Notes: generated from the letters alone by a model not told the origin. A stretch of DNA of 64,000 bases from Kitasatospora paranensis (GCF_039544005.1 NZ_BAABKV010000001.1:4588001-4652000); one strand, 5' to 3'. Counted from the first letter of the stretch, positions 34,576-42,893 are shown. A program made the numbers and translations.

Positions 34576-35721
34576 GTGGCCGACCAGTTCGGAGTCCAGC
34601 TGCAGGAGCTGGCCAAGATCCAGAGCGACTTCCAGAAGATCAACCAGCGGATGACCGCGATGAGCCAGCAGGTCGAGGCCATCAAGTCGGCTGTCGGCAA
34701 GGCTGCCGCCATGGACCTGGAGGCCGGGATGCTGCCCGGCGTCGGCAACTTCCTCGCCGTCGCCTTCGACGTCGCGTACAAGGTCAAGACCATCAAGGAG
34801 AAGGCCGACGCGCTGGCCGAGACCAAGAAGCAGCTCACCCAGGACATCGCCGAGGACGCCCAGAAGATCAAGCAGGTGATCGCCGAGTACCAGGCCATCG
34901 AGAAGAAGATCAAGGACGGCCTCGGCAAGATCACCGGCGGTGGTGAGAAGACCCCGCCCGCCCCGAAGGGCGACGGCGGCCACACCGGGATCGACAGCGC
35001 CGGTGGCGGAGGCCAGGGCGGTGGCGGACACGGCGGCGGCAGCCAGGGCGGTGGCGGCGGCCACGGCGGTGGGCACGGGACGCCGGACTCCCCGAGCACC
35101 GGCACCGACTCGTCGGGCAACGACGGCTCGGGCATCACCAGCCACCCCGGCGGCAAGCACGACGGCCCGAAGATCAAGGACCACAGCAACGGCGACTGGT
35201 CCACCAAAATGATCAACGGCAAGGGCTGGGACGACTGGAGCCCGACCCACAAGTGGCACCCGCGCAATGGCGGCGGCGCCGGTCCGCTGGCCCAGCCCAA
35301 GCTGGACGGCGTCTCCGACGAGCGCAAGGCGATGGTCGAGCGCGCCATGGAGCGGGTCAACCGCAAGCTCGGCTACAGCCAGGGCGCCGAGACCAACGGC
35401 TACCGGGTCGACTGCTCCGGCTTCGTCTCGGCCGCCTGGGGCCTCGACAAGCCGGGGACCAGCACCGGCCCGCTGATCAGCGAGAGCGGCGGCTTCGCCC
35501 ACCACATCGCGAAGGGCTCGATGCAGCCGGGCGACGCCATGGTCGTCCACCACACGTCCGGCGACCAGGAGCAGCACGTGGTGCTGTTCGGCGGCTGGGC
35601 GGACGCCCAGCACACCAAGATCATCGTGCTGGAGGACAGCGGCAGCCGGGGCTGCGTCTCGCGCGAGGCGCCGCTCTCCGCCTTCGCCGAGTACACCGCC
35701 ATCCGCAAGAACGGCATGTAG
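34576..35721 (+). CDS. putative type VII-exported NlpC/P60-like hydrolase with coiled-coil N-terminus
   Basis: A 381-residue three-part protein. Residues 1-120 are helical and coiled-coil-like (QLQELAKIQSDFQKIN, then VKTIKEKADALAETKKQL), without a signal peptide. Residues 125-185 are a Gly/His-rich linker (GGGGQGGGGHGGGSQGGGG and similar). Residues 240-381 look like an NlpC/P60-type cysteine hydrolase: YRVDCSGFVSAAWGL with the nucleophile Cys (about 279) and QEQHVVLFGGW with the His (about 338). Such enzymes cut peptide cross-links of peptidoglycan. With the WXG100 protein upstream, export by the ESX/type VII system is likely. The GTG at 34576 was chosen; GGGGAAACGG lies upstream. It could be an antibacterial toxin or a developmental cell-wall hydrolase. 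Confidence 0.75.
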   Translation: MADQFGVQLQELAKIQSDFQKINQRMTAMSQQVEAIKSAVGKAAAMDLEAGMLPGVGNFLAVAFDVAYKVKTIKEKADALAETKKQLTQDIAEDAQKIKQVIAEYQAIEKKIKDGLGKITGGGEKTPPAPKGDGGHTGIDSAGGGGQGGGGHGGGSQGGGGGHGGGHGTPDSPSTGTDSSGNDGSGITSHPGGKHDGPKIKDHSNGDWSTKMINGKGWDDWSPTHKWHPRNGGGAGPLAQPKLDGVSDERKAMVERAMERVNRKLGYSQGAETNGYRVDCSGFVSAAWGLDKPGTSTGPLISESGGFAHHIAKGSMQPGDAMVVHHTSGDQEQHVVLFGGWADAQHTKIIVLEDSGSRGCVSREAPLSAFAEYTAIRKNGM

Positions 35722-35728
35722 CCGACGG

Positions 35729-35780
35729 CCGGAGCACCCCGCGGGCCCCGGCCGGTGCCGGGGCCCGCGGGGTGCTCCGG
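35729..35780 (+). terminator. very strong terminator after the NlpC/P60-like gene
   Basis: A perfect 24-bp stem starting CCGGAGCACCCCGCGGGC, loop CGGT, 35729-35752 against 35757-35780. It closes the WXG100-NlpC unit. Confidence 0.8.
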
Positions 35781-35833
35781 GAAGCCGGCTCGCGAACGCG
35801 GGGGTTACGGGGGAATGCCGCTGGCGCCCCGTC

Positions 35834-36346
35834 TCAGGCGGGCCGGCCCGCCGTGAGCGAGTCGCGCAGGGCGCGCAGCCGGTCGGCGGGGGCGCCCAGC
35901 CCGCTGAGACCGTGCCGGGCGTCCTCGGCCCGCGGCGCCGGCCGTGGCGCGAAGGCGAGGTTCGCCGACTGGTGCAGCATCCACTGGTGGTACGCCACCA
36001 ACCGCACCGCGAGCTCCCGGACGCCCGCCAGCTCACCGCCGGCGGGCAGCGCCTGCAGCCACCCCGCGTACCGCCCGTAGCGGACGGCCAGCCGCCCGAG
36101 CTCCTCCGCGAGCGCGGCCGGAGCCGGCCCCGGCTCGCCGCAGGCCGCGATTGCCCGGTCGGCCGCCGGCTGCTCGGCCACCGCCGCGTCCAGCACCGCC
36201 AGCAGGGCGGCCGCCTGCTCCTGCGGACCGAGGAGCGGATCGACGGGATCGGACGCCGTCCGGGCGCCGCTCCTGCCGAGCCCGCCCGCCAGCCGGCGCA
36301 GGACCGCCGTCCGGCGGCGCCGGGGTGCTGCCGGGGCTGTGGACAC
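35834..36346 (-). CDS. conserved helical protein of unknown function
   Basis: A 170-residue, mostly helical, cytoplasmic-looking protein. Segments such as EQAAALLAVLDAAVAEQPAA (about residue 40), ELGRLAVRYGRYAGWLQALP and AVRLVAYHQWMLHQSANLAF (about 107) suggest a helical bundle. The GTG at 36346 was chosen because GGAGGT lies 6-7 bases upstream; the open frame further up is Arg-rich and not protein-like. It is convergent with the WXG100/NlpC pair. A role as an immunity factor for that pair is possible only by position, and the opposite orientation argues against it. I do not recognise the family. Confidence 0.6.
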   Translation of the reverse strand: MSTAPAAPRRRRTAVLRRLAGGLGRSGARTASDPVDPLLGPQEQAAALLAVLDAAVAEQPAADRAIAACGEPGPAPAALAEELGRLAVRYGRYAGWLQALPAGGELAGVRELAVRLVAYHQWMLHQSANLAFAPRPAPRAEDARHGLSGLGAPADRLRALRDSLTAGRPA

Positions 36347-36473
36347 GGGCCACCTCCGGGGCCGGGAGCCCGGCCGCGGACCGCCGGCCGCACGGCTGCG
36401 GCCGATCCCGTTCCGCACGCCCGGTGCGCCCGGCATGCAGTTCCAGTGTGCTCCCGCGGCCGTCCGTCCGGCG

Positions 36474-37190
36474 TCAGTCCCGGTCGGCCCCGCCGCGGCG
36501 GCGGGAGCGGCGGCGCAGCGCCACCGCCGTGAGCGCCCGGACGGCGAGCGGCGGGCGCCGCACGCCGAGTGCACCGCGCAGCGGCCCGTCCAGCAGGGCG
36601 GCCGCGATCCGGGCAGCCAGCGGCTCCGGCAGACCGGGGAGCCGGGCGGTCAGCAGGCCCAGGGTGGCCGCCCACAGCGCCCGGCCCTCGGCGGAGGGCC
36701 CGAACCGGGCCCGTTCGAAGCCGGCCATCCACGCCTCGGTGCCCGGCAGGTCCCGGCCCGGCGGCTCGGGCAGTCCCAGCGCGGCCGCGAGCTCCCGGTG
36801 GAAGGCGTACGCGGCGTCCCGTTCCGGACGGGTGGCCGGCCGCCGGCCGTGGCGGTCGACGAACCGCAGCGGACAGACGGTGAAGCAGGCCAGCACGTAG
36901 TGCATCAGCTCGGGCGTGATCCCGGGCCGGTCGTGGACGGCGCGCAGTGCGGCGACCACCGGCCGGCCCGCCGCGCTGTCCGGGCCCTCGCCGATCAGGG
37001 TGAACATCGCGGCGCCGGTGGCCTTGGCGCGGGCCCCGGGAGCCCCGGTCATCCGGCCGGTGGCGTGCAGCACGGTGGCGATCTCCGGCACGCCGAACGT
37101 CCGGACGAATCCCAGGGTCAGCCCGAGCCGGGCCTCCTCCGGCATCGCGGCCAGCACCAGCCGGGCGTACGCGTCGCGGTGGGCGGTCAT
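36474..37190 (-). CDS. MpaB/DUF2236-like oxygenase-type protein
   Basis: A 238-residue protein with the layout of DUF2236 (MpaB/latex-clearing-protein family, often haem- or iron-dependent oxygenases). It has RTFGVPEIATVLHATGRM (about residue 30), a central ITPELMHYVLACFTVCPLRF region (about 93, with the His that would be a ligand) and FHRELAAALGLPEP. It is shorter than many members. The start ATG at 37190 overlaps the stop of the upstream membrane-protein gene (ATGA), so it is the fourth gene of an overlapping operon. The substrate is unknown; family assignment is by pattern, not alignment. Confidence 0.62.
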   Translation of the reverse strand: MTAHRDAYARLVLAAMPEEARLGLTLGFVRTFGVPEIATVLHATGRMTGAPGARAKATGAAMFTLIGEGPDSAAGRPVVAALRAVHDRPGITPELMHYVLACFTVCPLRFVDRHGRRPATRPERDAAYAFHRELAAALGLPEPPGRDLPGTEAWMAGFERARFGPSAEGRALWAATLGLLTARLPGLPEPLAARIAAALLDGPLRGALGVRRPPLAVRALTAVALRRRSRRRGGADRD

Positions 37191-38437
37191 CCGGTCGCCG
37201 GTGCACCGAGGCCGGCGGCGTCCAGCGCCTCGGCGGTGAGCAGCCCGTCCAGGCGCTGCGCCACCCGGACGAGGTGGGCCCGCTCGTCCGCCGGGTCGGC
37301 GTCCAGCCCCGGCAGCACCGCCTGCTCCTCGCGCGGCCGGGGCGGGCGACCGGAGTCCAGGGCGGCGACCGCCGACCGCAGGGCCGCCGCGACCACCAGG
37401 GCGGCCCGCTCGGAGTCGTCCAGGACCTCCCGCTCCGCCGTCCGCGCGGCGGCACGGACGACCGCCGGGTCGACCCAGGGCCGGAGCGTCAGTTGCCCGT
37501 CCCGGATCTCCAGGGCGCGCCGGACGGTGCGCCACTCCAGGTCCCGCAGGGCGACGCTGTCCCGCCAGGCCGGCGGCGGCGTCTCCAGCGCGAGCCGGCG
37601 GTCGGCCCGGTAGACGAGGTCCCACAGTGGCCGCAGCGCCCGGTAGTCGCGGCGGCGCCGGCCCCAGGCGGCCGCGGCCGGCCCGGCGAACCCGGCGGTG
37701 ATCAGTACGGCGCCGACCGCGGCGAAGGCCGGGCCGAGCGCGGTGCTCAGCCAGTCCAGCCGGGCCGTCCCGGCGGCCACGGCCGTGATCGCGACGGTCT
37801 TGCACAGCACGTACCCGCAGGCGGTGACCGACCCGTACGCCAGCAGCCGGATCCCGCGGCGCAGCGGGCCGACCGGCAACCGGGCCGCGTGCCGCAGGCA
37901 GACCCGGCCGATGTCGATCAGCGCGAACGCGAACTGCCCCTGGTACAGCACGAGGAAGCCGGCGATCGCCGGGAGCCGCGCGAAGTCGGTGTCGAAGGTC
38001 AGCGGTGTCTCCGGCGCCGCCGCGCCGCCCACCGCGAACAGCACGGCCATCGCCGGGGCCACCACCGCGAAGACGGCGAGCCGCCGCCGCACGCTGCGCC
38101 GGGTGCCGGGCGCCGACACGTCCCACACCAGGGCGCCGGTGCGGTCCGGGGGCGGGGTCCAGATCAGTGCCAGCACCACGGCGGCCGCGGAGAAGCCGGT
38201 GATGCCGAGGTAGACCAGCAGCGTCGCCAGGTTGCCGGCCCCGGTCAGCCGGTCGACCAGCCGGTAGACCACCGGCGCGGCCAGCAGGAACGAGGTCGCC
38301 GGCGCGGCCACCGCCGCCGCCACCACCAGCAGCCCCGCGGACGGGTCCCGGCGCCAGGCGCGGAACTTCAGGACGGCGACCAGCCAGGCCACCGCTCCGA
38401 TGCCCAGGTAGACGGCGTCGAAGGGCGGTTCAGACAT
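37187..38437 (-). CDS. MAB_1171c-like (DUF6545) multi-pass membrane protein
   Basis: A 416-residue membrane protein. There are about seven hydrophobic helices in residues 1-245 and a cytosolic C-terminal domain with LWDLVYRADRRLALETPPP and WRTVRRALEIRDGQLTLRPW (about residue 285), which are the usual features of the actinobacterial MAB_1171c putative-transporter group. These proteins almost always sit next to an ImmA/IrrE peptidase and an XRE regulator, as here. Function is not established. The ATG at 38437 lies 8 bp inside the ImmA gene and the stop overlaps the next gene by 4 bp. Confidence 0.78.
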   Translation of the reverse strand: MSEPPFDAVYLGIGAVAWLVAVLKFRAWRRDPSAGLLVVAAAVAAPATSFLLAAPVVYRLVDRLTGAGNLATLLVYLGITGFSAAAVVLALIWTPPPDRTGALVWDVSAPGTRRSVRRRLAVFAVVAPAMAVLFAVGGAAAPETPLTFDTDFARLPAIAGFLVLYQGQFAFALIDIGRVCLRHAARLPVGPLRRGIRLLAYGSVTACGYVLCKTVAITAVAAGTARLDWLSTALGPAFAAVGAVLITAGFAGPAAAAWGRRRRDYRALRPLWDLVYRADRRLALETPPPAWRDSVALRDLEWRTVRRALEIRDGQLTLRPWVDPAVVRAAARTAEREVLDDSERAALVVAAALRSAVAALDSGRPPRPREEQAVLPGLDADPADERAHLVRVAQRLDGLLTAEALDAAGLGAPATG

Positions 38438-38990
38438 GCTGCCCCTTGCGGTGCTCCAGGGCGGGGGCCAGCTGGGAGGTCGTTCCGGCGCCCGGTGCCA
38501 GCACCAGGAGCCGCAGCAGCTCGGCGCCGAGCACCTCGGCCTCCTCCTCCGCCGCGTCGTCGTAGTGCGAGCGGCCGAGCACCAGGCGCAGCACCTCCGG
38601 GTCGAGGGCCTCCAGCTGCACCAGGGCCGGATCGTCGGGCGGCGGGGGCTCGGCCAGGTGGCCGCGGAGCAGGTGGGCCAACTCGTGGCAGACGATGTGG
38701 GCCCGGTGCAGGCCGGAGGTCTCCTGCTCGACGTGGACGACGTCCTCGTCGGGGAGCCGCTCCACGAAGCCGGAGGGTTCGCCGACCCGCATCCGGCGCG
38801 GCGCCAGCCGCACCGGTCGGCCGATCCGTTCGGCGACCACCGCGCAGAGCTCCTCCACGGTGCTCATCGGCGGCAGGTCGAGGTGCCTGGCCACCGCCCG
38901 CATCCGGCGGCGGGTCCCTCCCACTCCTCGCACGTGCGCCCCTTCGGGAAGCCGCCAGTGGCCCAGCGGCGTCTGCTGCGGACCGGTCAC
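38430..38990 (-). CDS. ImmA/IrrE-family metallopeptidase
   Basis: A 186-residue zinc-peptidase-like protein with HIVCHELAHLLRGH (HExxH with a Leu-Ala, about residue 100) and a downstream acidic helix, DDAAEEEAEVLGAELLRLL, that supplies the third ligand Glu. ImmA/IrrE enzymes cleave a partner XRE-type repressor to switch on a neighbouring operon. The GTG start at 38990 overlaps the TGA of the XRE gene (GTGA), so the repressor and protease are made together. The best inference is a protease-repressor switch controlling the membrane protein and oxygenase genes downstream. Confidence 0.85.
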   Translation of the reverse strand: MTGPQQTPLGHWRLPEGAHVRGVGGTRRRMRAVARHLDLPPMSTVEELCAVVAERIGRPVRLAPRRMRVGEPSGFVERLPDEDVVHVEQETSGLHRAHIVCHELAHLLRGHLAEPPPPDDPALVQLEALDPEVLRLVLGRSHYDDAAEEEAEVLGAELLRLLVLAPGAGTTSQLAPALEHRKGQHV

Positions 38991-39454
38991 GTCACCGGGC
39001 CGCCGTCCTCGGGCAGTCCGACCGCCCGGCGCAACTGTTCCACGACGGTGAGGGCCGCGTCCTGCATCTCGGGCGGCAGCCCGGCGGCCCGCATGGCGAT
39101 CCGCTCCACCCGGGCGTCCCGCAGTGCCTCGATCTTCTGCAGGTCGCGCTCGACGGCACGGGCGGTGGCGCCGTCGTTGAAGTAGTCGAGCGGGACGCCG
39201 AAGAGCGCCGCGATCTTCACCGCGTTCTCCAGGCTGGGCTTCTGGGTGCCCTTGCGGAGGTTGCCGATGTACGTGCCGCTGAGCCCGGTGGCCGCGGCTA
39301 TCTCCGAGTCCCGCCAGGGCCGGCCGAGTTCTCTCGGGTAGATCACCGCGATCAGGCGTCGGAACCGGGCGGCGAAGTCGGCGGAGCCGGGTGGGGCCCC
39401 CTCCTCGCCGGGCGGGATGCCGGAAGCGTCCGGGCGTGCGGGGTCCGTGGCCAT
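38987..39454 (-). CDS. XRE-family transcriptional regulator
   Basis: A 155-residue repressor-type protein. The XRE helix-turn-helix is at about residues 47-95 (SEIAAATGLSGTYIGNLRKG, then KPSLENAVKIAALFGVP). The C-terminal region, ERDLQKIEALRDARVERIAM, is helical and may dimerise or be the protease target. First gene of the four-gene overlapping operon. The ATG at 39454 is 6 bases after a TATGAT -10 box, so the message is leaderless, and a perfect palindrome overlaps the -35, presumably for autorepression. Confidence 0.88.
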   Translation of the reverse strand: MATDPARPDASGIPPGEEGAPPGSADFAARFRRLIAVIYPRELGRPWRDSEIAAATGLSGTYIGNLRKGTQKPSLENAVKIAALFGVPLDYFNDGATARAVERDLQKIEALRDARVERIAMRAAGLPPEMQDAALTVVEQLRRAVGLPEDGGPVT

Positions 39455-39460
39455 GGGCGG

Positions 39461-39501
39461 ATCATAGAACGAGCTGACACGTCGCCAGAATCCCTTCTGG
39501 C
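39461..39501 (-). promoter_or_regulatory. leaderless promoter and palindromic operator of the XRE operon
   Basis: On the minus strand, TATGAT (39466-39461) is the -10 box, six bases before the ATG. The perfect inverted repeat GCCAGAA-TCCC-TTCTGGC (39484-39501) covers the -35 position. This is the expected arrangement for XRE autorepression. Confidence 0.65.
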
Positions 39502-39595
39502 CCGTTCATCTGCACGATCGTTGGGTATCGCGCGGGCGCCACGTGCGCGACATGTGTCGGTTCGCGGAGGTCTTCCCCCAACCGATCCACGATAG

Positions 39596-39624
39596 TTGAC
39601 ACCCGGTCACGGTGCGTGCAGGAT
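39596..39624 (+). promoter_or_regulatory. sigma-70-like promoter toward the rhodanese gene
   Basis: TTGACA (39596-39601), 17-bp spacer, CAGGAT (39619-39624). It points to the sulfurtransferase, about 200 bp downstream. The rest of 39502-39834 shows no gene. Confidence 0.45.
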
Positions 39625-39834
39625 CGACAACCGTGGCCGGGCGCACGCCCCCGGCCCGCGACCCGAACTCCGGCACGCCGCTGCCCCACGGGGGTGGGCA
39701 ACGGCGGCCGGCCCGGTCGCCAGGGGCTGCCCGACCGCCCCGGGATCGGCTACCGTCGACGGGCGCCCCGGTCGCCGCACAGGTCACCACGTCCGTTGCC
39801 CGACGCGACCGTCGACTCGGAGAAGGTGTGTGCG

Positions 39835-40677
39835 ATGAGCCCGCTGTCCCTCGACGGACCCCTGGTCACCACCGACTGGCTCGCGGAACGGCTGCACCAC
39901 CCCGACCTGGTCGTGCTCGACGCCGGCGTCGGTCAGTACCGCAGCACCGGCCCGCGCATCCCGGGCGCGCGGGCGTTCGACATCGACGGGGAGCTCTCCG
40001 ACCCGTCGAGCCCCCTTCCGCACACCATGCCCGGCCCGGAGGCGTTCACCCGGGCGCTGCGCGGGCTCGGCGTGCACGACCGCAGCACGGTGGTGGTCTA
40101 CGACAGCGCCGGCATCTACTCCAGCGCCCGCGCGTGGTGGATGCTGCGGGCGATGGGATTCGACCGGGCGGCCGTGCTCGACGGCGGCCTGCCCGCCTGG
40201 ACGGCCGCCGGGCTGCCCTGCGAGAGCGCCCCGCCGTCGGCCGCGCCGGCCGGCACGTTCACGGCGAAGCCGCGCGCAGGTCTGCTCGTGGACCGTACGG
40301 CGGTGGTCGGCGCGCTTGCCGATCCCGCGACGGCGGTGCTCGACGCCCGCAGCCGCGAGCGGTACGCCGGAACGGTCGAGGAGCCACGGCCGGGGCTCCG
40401 CCGGGGCCACATCCCCGGCTCCGCCAACCTGCCCTTCGCGGACCTGCAGACGGGCGGCCGGATGCGTCCGGCGGGCGAACTGCGCACCCTGCTGGCGGCG
40501 GCGGCCGCGGGGCGGGAGCGGCTGGTCCTCAGCTGCGGATCCGGCGTCACCGCCTGCGTGCTGGCGCTCGGCGCGGACCTCGCGGGCTATCGGGACGTCG
40601 CCGTCTACGACGGCTCGTGGAGTGAGTGGGGCCTGCCGTCCGGCCTCCCCGCGGAGCCGGGCCCGGCGGATCGCTGA
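39835..40677 (+). CDS. two-domain rhodanese sulfurtransferase
   Basis: A 280-residue thiosulfate/3-mercaptopyruvate sulfurtransferase-type protein. The inactive N-terminal rhodanese domain (LVTTDWLAERLHHPDLVVLDA to about residue 130) is followed by the catalytic domain with the persulfide Cys in LVLSCGSGVTACV (about residue 234). The loop CGSGVTA is the mercaptopyruvate sulfurtransferase-like form. Function: sulfur transfer or cyanide detoxification in the cytoplasm. GGAGAAGG lies 8-9 bases before the ATG at 39835, which excludes the long upstream open frame. Confidence 0.9.
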   Translation: MSPLSLDGPLVTTDWLAERLHHPDLVVLDAGVGQYRSTGPRIPGARAFDIDGELSDPSSPLPHTMPGPEAFTRALRGLGVHDRSTVVVYDSAGIYSSARAWWMLRAMGFDRAAVLDGGLPAWTAAGLPCESAPPSAAPAGTFTAKPRAGLLVDRTAVVGALADPATAVLDARSRERYAGTVEEPRPGLRRGHIPGSANLPFADLQTGGRMRPAGELRTLLAAAAAGRERLVLSCGSGVTACVLALGADLAGYRDVAVYDGSWSEWGLPSGLPAEPGPADR

Positions 40678-40849
40678 ACCTCCGGAGCACGGCCCGGGGC
40701 ACACCGAAGCGGCCCGGCGGCCTCCGGCCGTGCCGGGAGCGCACGGGACCGAGCGGCCGGACCAGGGGCTCCGGTCGTGCTCAGGTCGTGCGGCGACCCA
40801 CCGCGGACACGGCCCCGGGCTCAGGGCCCGGTGCGCGTGTCCGGGTGGG

Positions 40850-41083
40850 TCACAGGACGAAGAGCTTGGGGAAGGGGGCCGTGATCCGCTCCTTGCGGGA
40901 GCCGAAGTCGACCAGAACGGCGATCTCGCCGTCGCCGCCCTCGACGGCGACGACCCGGCCGAGGCCGTGCTCGTCGTGCGTCACACGGTCACCGACGGCG
41001 AATCGCTTGGGCGGCGGCGGAGCCGCAGCCCGACGGAAGGGGCTGGTGGGCAGGTGGCGCCGGAGCGCGGCTGAATTCGTCAT
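40850..41083 (-). CDS. small CarD/Tudor-like protein
   Basis: A 77-residue protein. It has a basic, Pro-rich N-terminus (ALRRHLPTSPFR ... PPPPKRF), then FAVGDRVTHDEHGLGRVVAV, which resembles the start of CarD-type Tudor domains, and ends PFPKLFVL. It is too short for full CarD, so it is a single small beta barrel, probably nucleic-acid or polymerase related by analogy; function unknown. The second ATG (41083) was chosen because CATACT lies 7 bases upstream on the coding strand, a leaderless arrangement; the ATG at 41086 is equally possible. Confidence 0.7.
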   Translation of the reverse strand: MTNSAALRRHLPTSPFRRAAAPPPPKRFAVGDRVTHDEHGLGRVVAVEGGDGEIAVLVDFGSRKERITAPFPKLFVL

Positions 41084-41226
41084 CATGGCCAGTATGCGCC
41101 TCATCCGATGAGGGGGAGCGGTTCGAGACCCGGAATTTTCTCGATCTTGGCCATCCGGTCACCGGCGGGCCCGGCGCGCCGCGGAACTGGCCGTGGCTCA
41201 ATCCCCCGTTGCGGTCCGGACCCTGC

Positions 41227-41308
41227 TACAGTCGTGGTAGTTGCAGTTGTGGTTCCCATGAACTTTGTGTGCGCCTGCTGGTTGTGACCGCAGGCGCGCT
41301 TTTGTTTT
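41227..41308 (+). promoter_or_regulatory. promoter and leader terminator upstream of the cold-shock gene
   Basis: TACAGT (41227-41232) is a good -10 box. About 40 bases on, GCGCCTGC (41271-41278) and GCAGGCGC (41290-41297) form a perfect 8-bp stem followed by GCTTTTGTTTT, i.e. a textbook intrinsic terminator inside the leader, 85 bp before the cold-shock start codon. Intrinsic terminators with T tracts are uncommon in this genome. Readthrough could be temperature-dependent. Confidence 0.6.
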
Positions 41309-41392
41309 CCGGCCATTCCCCGGACGGGTCAGAGCGGCGACGCGGAGCACGCGAAACAGCGTGTTCCGGACTTCCCGTTGAAGGAGTTTTAA

Positions 41393-41596
41393 ATGGCTAA
41401 TGGCACTGTGAAGTGGTTCAACTCGGAAAAGGGCTTCGGCTTCATCGAGCAGGAGGGTGGCGGTCCTGACGTGTTCGCCCACTACTCGAACATCAACGCC
41501 AACGGCTTCCGTGAGCTGCTCGAGGGCCAGAAGGTCGAGTTCGACGTCACGCAGGGCCAGAAGGGCCCGCAGGCGGAGAACATTCGCCCGCTCTAG
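41393..41596 (+). CDS. cold-shock domain protein (CspA family)
   Basis: A 67-residue single cold-shock domain: GTVKWFNSEKGFGFIEQ (RNP1) and DVFAHYSNI (RNP2), with the usual GPQAENIRPL end. It binds single-stranded RNA/DNA and acts as an RNA chaperone. AAGGAG lies 8 bases before the ATG. The long leader contains an intrinsic-terminator hairpin, which suggests regulation by antitermination. Monocistronic. Confidence 0.96.
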   Translation: MANGTVKWFNSEKGFGFIEQEGGGPDVFAHYSNINANGFRELLEGQKVEFDVTQGQKGPQAENIRPL

Positions 41597-41702
41597 TAGC
41601 TTCCGCTGCATGGCCTGGCCGGCAGCCCGGGCCCGCACCGCGTACGCGCGGTGCGGGCCCTTGCATGCCCGGGTGTGCCTCAGGGCCGCGCGGCTGCCCC
41701 GG

Positions 41703-42893
41703 TCACCACTGGGACCACGGCACGGTCCAGCCGCTGAGGCCGTTGTCGGGCTGCAGCGGCGCCTTCTTGATGGAGTTCCGGATGATCACGACGTCGCCGA
41801 CGAGGGAGGCGGCGTAGACCTTGCCGGCGGTGGAGTTCTCGTCGCCGGCCTCGGTGTCGACCATGCCGACGCAGCCGTGGCTGATGTTGGAGCGGCCGAC
41901 CGCGGCCCGGGACTTCGGGTTGCCGTGCAGGTAGGTGCCGCTGCTGGTCAGTCGCATCGCGTGCGGCTCGACGGCGTCGTAGCCCTCGCCCACGAGGTTG
42001 GTCTGGCCCCGGGAGGTCATCTTCTCCATGCGGCTCTTGGCGGATATGACCATGGTGCCGTTCCAGGACGGGTTGTCACTGGTGCCCGCGGTGATCGGAA
42101 TGGTCTGGTCGGGCTTGCCGTCCTCCTTGACCACCATCTGATGGGTGCGGGCGTCGACCTCGCTGATCCGGGAGCGGGCGACGGTGAAGTTCTCGTCGCG
42201 CCGGGTCGCGCCGTACACGCCGGGCGCCAGCTCCACACCGGTGGTCCGCAGGTGGATCTTCACCGTGGTGCCGGGCTTCCAGTACTCGGCGGGGCGCAGG
42301 TCGAGACGGGTGTCGTTCTCGAACCAGTGGCCCTTGACCTGCGTGCCGTCCGAGGCCTCCACGGCGATGGCCTTCTCGGCGGCCTCCTTGTCCTTGACCC
42401 TCACCCCGAAGTGCACCGAGATGATCATGCCGACGCCGAACTTCTGGCCGGTGACCACGTTGTCCTCGACCTTGGCGGTCCTCTTCGGGGTCAGGGTGGT
42501 GAAGCTGCTGGTGGCGGTGGTCGTCACACCGGCGGCGTCCACGGCCCTGGCGTTCACCCGGTAGAGCGAGCCGACCGTGAGGCCGCCCGTGGCGGGGATC
42601 CAGCTGAGGCCGTCGGAGGCCATCGAGCCCTCGACCGGCGTGCCGTCCTTGTCGGTCACGGCGACCTCGGTGAGCCTGCCGGTCGCGACCGAGACCTTGA
42701 CCGCGCCCGGGGCCACATCCTGCGCACCGTCCTTGGGCGCGATCGACAGCACGGCTGCGGACGCCTTCGCCGCACCGCCCTTGTCGCCGGAGCCGCCCGA
42801 CGCGGCGGAGCCGCCCGTGCCGCCGCCGCCACTGCACGCGGACAGCAGCAGAACCCCGCTCAGTGCCGCGCCCACCATCGAAATCCGTCGCAC
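41703..42893 (-). CDS. lipoprotein L,D-transpeptidase with Ig-like domains
   Basis: A 396-residue exported lipoprotein. The signal peptide ends LLLSAC (Cys about residue 20), then a Gly/Ser linker and two bacterial Ig-like domains (about 50-240). Next is a YkuD catalytic domain with GTYLHGNP and the active-site SNISHGCVGMVD (about 340-351; Cys nucleophile and His). These enzymes make 3-3 cross-links in peptidoglycan and are common in actinomycetes. The GTG at 42893 has GGAGGGG upstream; the codon at 42908 is part of that ribosome site and was not used. Confidence 0.92.
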   Translation of the reverse strand: MRRISMVGAALSGVLLLSACSGGGGTGGSAASGGSGDKGGAAKASAAVLSIAPKDGAQDVAPGAVKVSVATGRLTEVAVTDKDGTPVEGSMASDGLSWIPATGGLTVGSLYRVNARAVDAAGVTTTATSSFTTLTPKRTAKVEDNVVTGQKFGVGMIISVHFGVRVKDKEAAEKAIAVEASDGTQVKGHWFENDTRLDLRPAEYWKPGTTVKIHLRTTGVELAPGVYGATRRDENFTVARSRISEVDARTHQMVVKEDGKPDQTIPITAGTSDNPSWNGTMVISAKSRMEKMTSRGQTNLVGEGYDAVEPHAMRLTSSGTYLHGNPKSRAAVGRSNISHGCVGMVDTEAGDENSTAGKVYAASLVGDVVIIRNSIKKAPLQPDNGLSGWTVPWSQW

